Below, one piece after another: positions 59,754 through 64,000 of a stretch of 64,000 nucleotides of DNA. Source of the stretch: Janibacter limosus NBRC 16128 (GTDB taxonomy: Bacteria; Actinomycetota; Actinomycetes; Actinomycetales; Dermatophilaceae). Under the pieces are notes generated by a model. That model was not told the DNA's origin. It worked only from the letters and a program-made list of their open reading frames with translations, and ran no database searches. The stretch is from assembly GCF_001570985.1 (NCBI RefSeq), contig NZ_BCSS01000008.1, forward strand, positions 1-64,000, written 5' to 3'. The position numbers and the translations under genes were made by a program. How positions within the stretch are numbered: the stretch's first letter is position 1; each line of letters starts with the position of its first letter.

Positions 59754-59786
59754 GGGGGCTGCTTCCCGCACAGGGAGGCAGCCCCC
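59754..59786 (+). terminator. Hairpin terminator after rplA
   Basis: A 14-bp stem (59754-59767 with 59773-59786, one G-U pair) with a 5-nt loop is followed only by TTCGTC. It ends the rplK-rplA transcript just before the rplJ promoter. Confidence 0.8.
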
Positions 59787-59801
59787 TTCGTCATCCACGA
59801 T

Positions 59802-59831
59802 TTGGTGGGCACGGCACTGCTGCCGTACGCT
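59802..59831 (+). promoter_or_regulatory. Promoter candidate of the rplJ-rplL operon
   Basis: TTGGTG (59802-59807) and TACGCT (59826-59831) are spaced by 18 nt in the gap between the rplA terminator and the L10 leader. The spacing and position suit the promoter of rplJL. It is inferred from consensus only. Confidence 0.55.
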
Positions 59832-59854
59832 GACCAACGACCATTGACCGCCGG

Positions 59855-60015
59855 TTGTCATCGCTGCTCGCAGAGGTGACTGAAGGTTCCGCGAAGCGGG
59901 CGACCAGCGCAGGACACTGACACCGATGCCTCCCTCGTGGAGTGCCTCTTGGAGTTCCGTGCCTGCGCGGGGCTCCTTTTTTCGTCTCGGGCCCCGGTGG
60001 CACCACACGAGAAGG
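59855..60015 (+). ncRNA. Ribosomal protein L10 leader with attenuator
   Basis: The ~190-nt untranslated leader of rplJ has the layout of bacterial L10 leaders, which bind L10(L12)4 and repress the operon. A G/C-rich region with several possible helices (about 59870-59945) is followed by a short hairpin, GGAGTTCC (59951-59958) with GGGGCTCC (59969-59976), and then six T's (59977-59982). This last part looks like an intrinsic terminator before the gene, that is, an attenuator. The leader ends just before GGGAGG, the rplJ ribosome-binding site. The exact fold is not computed. Confidence 0.65.
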
Positions 60016-60024
60016 GAGGCCCGC

Positions 60025-60636
60025 ATGGCGAACGCCGAGAAGGACGCCGCTATTGCCGACATGGCGGACAAGTTCCGCACGTCGACCGCGGCCGTCATCA
60101 CGGAGTACCGCGGTCTGACCGTGGCGCAGCTCGGAGAGCTGCGAAGCAAGCTCCGTGGCAACGCCACCTACTCCGTGGTGAAGAACACGCTGACCGAGCG
60201 CGCTGCCAAGGAGGCGGGCGTCGAGTCCGCCTTCGAGGGCCAGCTCGTCGGCCCCAACGCGATCGCCTTCGTCGAGGGCGACCCCGTCGAGGCTGCGAAG
60301 GGTCTGCGTGACTTCGCCAAGGACCACCCCCTCCTGGTGATCAAGGGCGGGATCCTGGACGGGAACCCGCTCACGCCGGAGGACATCGAGAAGCTCGCGA
60401 AGCTTGAGTCGCGCGAGGTTCTCCTGGGCAAGCTTGCTGGGGCCATGAAGGCTCAGCTCACCCAGGCCGCATACCTCTTCAACGCGCCGTTGTCGCAGAC
60501 CGCTCGGGTCATCGACGCACTGCGCGCGAAGGTCGAGGAGCAGGGCCCGGTTGCGACCGACGCCCCCGACGAGGCCCCCGCTGCTGCGGAGACCGAGTCG
60601 ACCGAGTCCACCCCCGAGGGTGGCGACGAGGCCTGA
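60025..60636 (+). CDS. rplJ: 50S ribosomal protein L10
   Basis: L10 anchors the L7/L12 dimers to the ribosome. It has 203 residues, with an extended acidic C-terminus (about 175-203) as in other actinobacteria. Conserved parts are [40 protein letters not shown] and [24 protein letters not shown] 60025 follows GGGAGGCCCGC. The operon continues with rplL 71 nt later and is likely controlled by the leader upstream. Confidence 0.96.
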   Translation: MANAEKDAAIADMADKFRTSTAAVITEYRGLTVAQLGELRSKLRGNATYSVVKNTLTERAAKEAGVESAFEGQLVGPNAIAFVEGDPVEAAKGLRDFAKDHPLLVIKGGILDGNPLTPEDIEKLAKLESREVLLGKLAGAMKAQLTQAAYLFNAPLSQTARVIDALRAKVEEQGPVATDAPDEAPAAAETESTESTPEGGDEA

Positions 60637-60707
60637 GGCAACCCGCCTCGGACCGCAGTACACACACGCCACTCACGGCACAAACGTTCGCAGAAAGGAC
60701 GCCCATC

Positions 60708-61094
60708 ATGGCGAAGCTCAGCACCGACGAGCTCCTTGAGGCCTTCAAGGAAATGACCCTCATCGAGCTCTCCGAGTTCGTGAAGCAGTTCGAGGAGACC
60801 TTCGAGGTCACCGCCGCGGCCCCGGTCGCCGTCGCGGGTGCCCCCGCCGCCGCTGGTGGCGAGGCCGCCGCCGAGGAGGAGCAGGACGAGTTCGACGTCA
60901 TCCTGACCGCCGCTGGCGACAAGAAGATCCAGGTCATCAAGGAGGTCCGCGCGCTCACGAGCCTCGGTCTCAAGGAGGCCAAGGACCTCGTTGACGGCGC
61001 CCCCAAGCCCGTCCTCGAGAAGGTCGACAAGGACGCTGCCACGAAGGCCAAGGAGGCCCTCGAGGGCGCCGGCGCCTCCGTCGAGCTCAAGTGA
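60708..61094 (+). CDS. rplL: 50S ribosomal protein L7/L12
   Basis: The stalk protein that recruits translation factors, 128 residues. The N-terminal dimerisation domain ([27 protein letters not shown]), an Ala-rich hinge and the C-terminal domain ([44 protein letters not shown]) are complete. AGAAAGGA precedes ATG 60708. A 16-bp hairpin lies 34 nt after the stop. Confidence 0.97.
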   Translation: MAKLSTDELLEAFKEMTLIELSEFVKQFEETFEVTAAAPVAVAGAPAAAGGEAAAEEEQDEFDVILTAAGDKKIQVIKEVRALTSLGLKEAKDLVDGAPKPVLEKVDKDAATKAKEALEGAGASVELK

Positions 61095-61128
61095 TCTTCG
61101 CCCGTCTCTGACGGGCACTGATCTGCCG

Positions 61129-61164
61129 AAGGGCGGGTCGCACCTCACGGTGCGACCCGCCCTT
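61129..61164. terminator. Bidirectional hairpin terminator
   Basis: A perfect 16-bp inverted repeat (61129-61144 with 61149-61164) and a 4-nt loop separate rplL from the convergent phospholipase D-like gene. It has no T tract. Confidence 0.85.
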
Positions 61165-61218
61165 GGTCTGTCTGCCATCGCTCGTCGAGGAGGTCGCGCA
61201 GCGATCGTCTCGAGACGA

Positions 61219-62475
61219 CTACAGCAGCGGCCGCCAGGGGGAGAGGACGCCCTCGGACACTCGCGCAACCAGTGGCCGACGCGTCCACTCGTCGAGGGTC
61301 AGCTCGGTGCAGTTGCCGGAGTCGAGGTTGAAGATCTCCTCCATCCGCCGTGCCACGTCGGGATCGAGGATCTCCATGTTGACCTCGTAGTTGCCCGCGA
61401 GGCTCAGCCGGTCGATGTTGGCCGTGCCGATCGTCGACCAGACGCCGTCGATGGTGGCGGTCTTGGCGTGGACCATCGCGTTCTCGAAGCGCAGGAGGCG
61501 CACGCCGCCCTTGAGCAGGCGCTCGTAGAGGGTGCGGCTGAGCCAGTCGGCGATGATGTGGTTGCTGAAGTGGGGGACGATCAGGCGCACGTCGACCCCA
61601 CGCTCGGCGGCCTGCACGAGGCCGCGGACGAAGGCATCGTCGGGGATGAGGTAGGCGGTGGTCAGCCAGACCCGGGTGTCCGCGCGGTCGATCGCCTCGA
61701 GGTACATGTTGCGGATCGGGTAGACCATGTCGGCCGGCAGGTTGCGGTGCACTCGCATGTTGTGGCTCCACGTGCGCCGGGGTGGCTGGGGGAGTGCTGG
61801 GCTGCCCCCGTAGTGGTTCCAGTAGTCGACAAAGGTGTTTTCCAGCTCGACGACCATGTCGCCGCTGTAGCGCGCGTGGGTGTCTCGCCAGCGGTTGGCG
61901 TAGTCCTGGCCGATGTTGTACCCGCCCAGGTAGGCGGCCGTGCGGTCGGTGACGAGCAGCTTGCGGTGGTTGCGACCCCAGTGGCTCGGGAAGAGGAACT
62001 TCGTCCCACCGGTGATGAGCGGATGGCGCTTGACGTGGATGCCCGTCGGGAGACCCGCGTAGAAGTCCTTGGGGACGACGAGGTTGGCGAAGGTGTCGAA
62101 GACGATGTACACCTCCACGCCGCGCTCGTGGGCATCGATCAGAGCCTGCCGGAAGCGTCGTCCGACGGCATCGTCCTTCCAGATGTAGGTCTCGAAGAAG
62201 ATGCGATTCTGCGCCGACTCGATGTCGGCGATCATGTCCTCGAAGAGGTGCTCGCCGAAGGTGTAGATGCGCACCTCACCGCCGTCGACCGTGACGGGGT
62301 CGCCGTGGCGGTGCGGGAACTCCCGGTCCGGACGGTCCTTGCGCCTCGCGCTGTCGAAGATGAGCAGCCCTGCGACAGTGGCCAGCTGGGTGGCCAGGAC
62401 GCCTGCTGCGGCCCGACGCACCACGCGACGGGCACCGCGACGGCGACGGCGGCGACGGGCGGCACGGATCTCCAT
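61219..62475 (-). CDS. Phospholipase D-like / cardiolipin synthase family protein
   Basis: A membrane-anchored PLD-superfamily enzyme of 418 residues. A very basic N-terminus is followed by one hydrophobic helix (AAAGVLATQLATVAGLLIF). Two HKD motifs are seen: HWGRNHRKLLVTDRTAAYLGGYN (about 165-187) and MVHAKTATIDGVWSTIGTANID (about 333-354). This matches cardiolipin synthase-like proteins that join phosphatidyl groups, but other phosphodiester substrates are possible. It is monocistronic and transcribed away from rpoB. Confidence 0.9.
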   Translation of the reverse strand: MEIRAARRRRRRRGARRVVRRAAAGVLATQLATVAGLLIFDSARRKDRPDREFPHRHGDPVTVDGGEVRIYTFGEHLFEDMIADIESAQNRIFFETYIWKDDAVGRRFRQALIDAHERGVEVYIVFDTFANLVVPKDFYAGLPTGIHVKRHPLITGGTKFLFPSHWGRNHRKLLVTDRTAAYLGGYNIGQDYANRWRDTHARYSGDMVVELENTFVDYWNHYGGSPALPQPPRRTWSHNMRVHRNLPADMVYPIRNMYLEAIDRADTRVWLTTAYLIPDDAFVRGLVQAAERGVDVRLIVPHFSNHIIADWLSRTLYERLLKGGVRLLRFENAMVHAKTATIDGVWSTIGTANIDRLSLAGNYEVNMEILDPDVARRMEEIFNLDSGNCTELTLDEWTRRPLVARVSEGVLSPWRPLL

Positions 62476-62833
62476 GGGCCCACCCTAGAGGCGGGCGAAG
62501 GGGGCGCACAGATGCGGGACCGTGTTGCGACCCGCCGAGTCAGCACCTTGACGTCGCTCCTCTCGTGATCCATCCTCATGGCGTCGAATGATCCGGCGCC
62601 GCCACCTCCGTGGACGCAGCGCTGTTGACCACCGTCGCGCCGCTGGCCCGACCGGGTTGGACACGCGTGTGTCTCTGCCACTATGCTGTCGCTTTGCGCT
62701 GCCTTAGTCCTGCCGTGACTCCGTCTGACCGCTCGAATCCCCTCAGTGCCGAGGTGTGTTGAGTGCCTGACGGAGTGCGACCGGGAGCCCCGCAGCGCCG
62801 CCCGACCCTCAAGGCCCGTGGAAGGATCCATCC
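62476..62833 (+). promoter_or_regulatory. rpoB: Intergenic region with rpoB promoter
   Basis: This 358-nt region between the divergent phospholipase D-like and rpoB genes holds no credible gene. A promoter candidate is TGGACA (62658-62663) and TATGCT (62682-62687), spacer 18, which would give an rpoB leader of about 140 nt. The first part (62476-62640) should hold the promoter of the minus-strand gene, but I see no clear boxes there. No hairpin terminator is present on the rpoB side. Confidence 0.5.
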
Positions 62834-64000
62834 TTGGCTGCCTCGCGCACCGCTTCCCCGATGTCCACCGCACGGACGGCTTCTGGCCGTCTGTCCTTCG
62901 CGAAGATCCGCGAGCCTCTGGAGGTCCCCGACCTCCTGGCCTTGCAGACCGAGAGCTTTGACTGGCTCCTCGGAAACGAGAAGTGGCAGGAGCGCGTTGC
63001 CGCTGCTCTGGATGCCGGTCGACGTGACGTCCCCGAGCGTCCTGGACTGGAGGAGATCTTCGAGGAGATCTCCCCGATCGAGGACTTCTCCGGCTCGATG
63101 AGCCTCTCCTTCAGGGAGAGCCGCTTCGAAGAGCCCAAGTACTCCGTCGACGAGTGCAAGGAGCGGGACCAGACCTACTCCGCACCCTTGTTCGTCACGG
63201 CCGAGTTCATGAACGCCGAGACCGGCGAGATCAAGAGCCAGACGGTCTTCATGGGTGACTTCCCGCTCATGACCGAGCGCGGCACCTTCATCATCAACGG
63301 CACCGAGCGCGTCGTCGTCTCGCAGCTCGTCCGCAGCCCGGGCGTGTACTTCGAGCGCTCCGCGGACAAGACGTCCGACAAGGACATCTACTCGACCAAG
63401 ATCATCCCCAGCCGTGGTGCATGGCTCGAGTTCGAGGTCGACAAGCGTGACCTCGTCGGCGTGCGCGTCGACCGCAAGCGCAAGCAGTCGGTCACCGTGC
63501 TGCTCAAGGCGCTGGGCATGACGACCGCCGAGATCCTCGAGGAGTTCGGCGAGTTCGACTCCATGCGCGCCACCCTCGAGAAGGACACGGTCGAGGACCA
63601 GGACGCTGCGCTGCTGGACATCTACCGCAAGCTGCGCCCCGGCGAGCCGCCGACCCGTGAGGCCGCGCAGAACCTGCTCGACAACCTCTACTTCAACCCC
63701 AAGCGGTACGACCTGGCCAAGGTCGGTCGGTACAAGATCAACCGCAAGCTGGGCCTCGAGGCCGAGCTCAGCTCCTCCGTGCTCACGCTCGAGGACATCG
63801 TCGCCACCCTCAAGTACCTCGTGGCGCTGCACGCCGACCAGGCCACCCTGCCGGGTGTGCGTGACGGCGAGCCCTTCGAGGTGCCGGTCGAGACCGACGA
63901 CATCGACCACTTCGGCAACCGCCGGGTGCGCAGTGTCGGCGAGCTCATCCAGAACCAGGTCCGCACCGGCCTCTCGCGCATGGAGCGCGTCGTCCGCGAG
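62834..64000 (+). CDS. rpoB: DNA-directed RNA polymerase subunit beta (5' part)
   Basis: The first 389 codons of the beta subunit; the gene runs off the right end. It starts with TTG at 62834, with GAAGGAT 6 nt before it; a TTG start followed by AASR is usual for actinobacterial rpoB. Conserved parts are [23 protein letters not shown], the protrusion segment [54 protein letters not shown], and [28 protein letters not shown]. The rifampicin region begins beyond the window. It stands alone, separated from rplL by the phospholipase D-like gene. Confidence 0.97.
   Translation, partial: MAASRTASPMSTARTASGRLSFAKIREPLEVPDLLALQTESFDWLLGNEKWQERVAAALDAGRRDVPERPGLEEIFEEISPIEDFSGSMSLSFRESRFEEPKYSVDECKERDQTYSAPLFVTAEFMNAETGEIKSQTVFMGDFPLMTERGTFIINGTERVVVSQLVRSPGVYFERSADKTSDKDIYSTKIIPSRGAWLEFEVDKRDLVGVRVDRKRKQSVTVLLKALGMTTAEILEEFGEFDSMRATLEKDTVEDQDAALLDIYRKLRPGEPPTREAAQNLLDNLYFNPKRYDLAKVGRYKINRKLGLEAELSSSVLTLEDIVATLKYLVALHADQATLPGVRDGEPFEVPVETDDIDHFGNRRVRSVGELIQNQVRTGLSRMERVVRE

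Noticed and set aside
1-64000. CRISPR arrays, prophage, insertion sequences or rRNA genes
   Set aside because: I found no regularly spaced direct repeats, integrase or transposase genes, terminal inverted repeats or rRNA segments when reading the window.

Overview
The window is high-GC DNA of an actinobacterium. The gene order tRNA-Thr/tRNA-Met, rpmG, hadA-hadB, murB ... tRNA-Trp, secE, nusG, rplK, rplA, rplJ, rplL, rpoB is the classic actinobacterial ribosomal/transcription locus. The dense acyl-CoA catabolism genes, many GTG starts, apparently leaderless starts and the TTG start of rpoB agree. I would guess Micrococcales (Intrasporangiaceae-like), but that is inference. I see no rRNA, CRISPR array, insertion sequence or prophage, and no compositional break.

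Layout. 1-1.6 kb: a secreted M28 peptidase (-). 1.7-10.3 kb: a ten-gene nuo operon, nuoABCHIJKLMN, tightly overlapped and lacking nuoD, E, F and G, followed by an HtpX-type M48 protease. 11.2-15.4 kb (-): a two-subunit molybdenum hydroxylase (IorAB-like, Tat-exported large subunit) and a PucR-type regulator. 15.5-20.6 kb: aminopeptidase N, a quinone oxidoreductase (-), then a compact MGMT - ECF sigma factor - MGMT cassette. 20.7-46.6 kb: a 26-kb catabolic island with a phosphotriesterase-like lactonase, a DLH-family hydrolase, enoyl-CoA hydratase, two MFS transporters, a HAD - acyl-CoA dehydrogenase - APH-kinase operon, a TetR regulator, several SDR/MDR oxidoreductases, a thioesterase, a MaoC dehydratase, two acyl-CoA ligases, three more acyl-CoA dehydrogenases, a thiolase and a single-chain acyl-CoA carboxylase. 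46.6-49.7 kb: housekeeping genes (YajQ, tRNA-Tyr, an orphan ParA, 3-methyladenine glycosylase, a thioesterase). 49.7-64 kb: the ribosomal/transcription locus with murB, a subtilase, adenosine deaminase, a DUF5709-like protein, an aminotransferase and a phospholipase D-like protein, ending inside rpoB.

How the genes fit together. Five intergenic regions of the catabolic island carry six copies of one 16-bp inverted repeat, TTGAA-N6-TTCAA. At most of them it overlaps the -35 box (TTGAAC) of a promoter with a 16-18 bp spacer, and three of the five regions lie between divergent genes. These sites look like operators of one repressor, possibly the TetR protein encoded at 27.6 kb. They tie together the lactonase, the MFS/hydratase pair, the HAD-ACAD-APH operon, the SDR/MDR genes, MaoC/FabG with the long operon behind it, and the second MFS gene. 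HAD, APH and ACAD are the three domains of animal ACAD10. APH plus ACAD is also the logic of bacterial LvaA/LvaC, which remove a 4-hydroxyl group by phosphorylation and phosphate elimination. My main hypothesis is therefore a regulon that opens lactones to hydroxy acids, activates them to CoA esters, removes the hydroxyl through a phospho-intermediate and feeds beta-oxidation.

Start sites were chosen by ribosome-binding sites and stop/start overlaps. Two look non-canonical: CTG for adenosine deaminase, and possibly ATC for one MFS gene. Most terminators are long perfect hairpins without a T tract. The exception is an attenuator with six T's in the rplJ (L10) leader.
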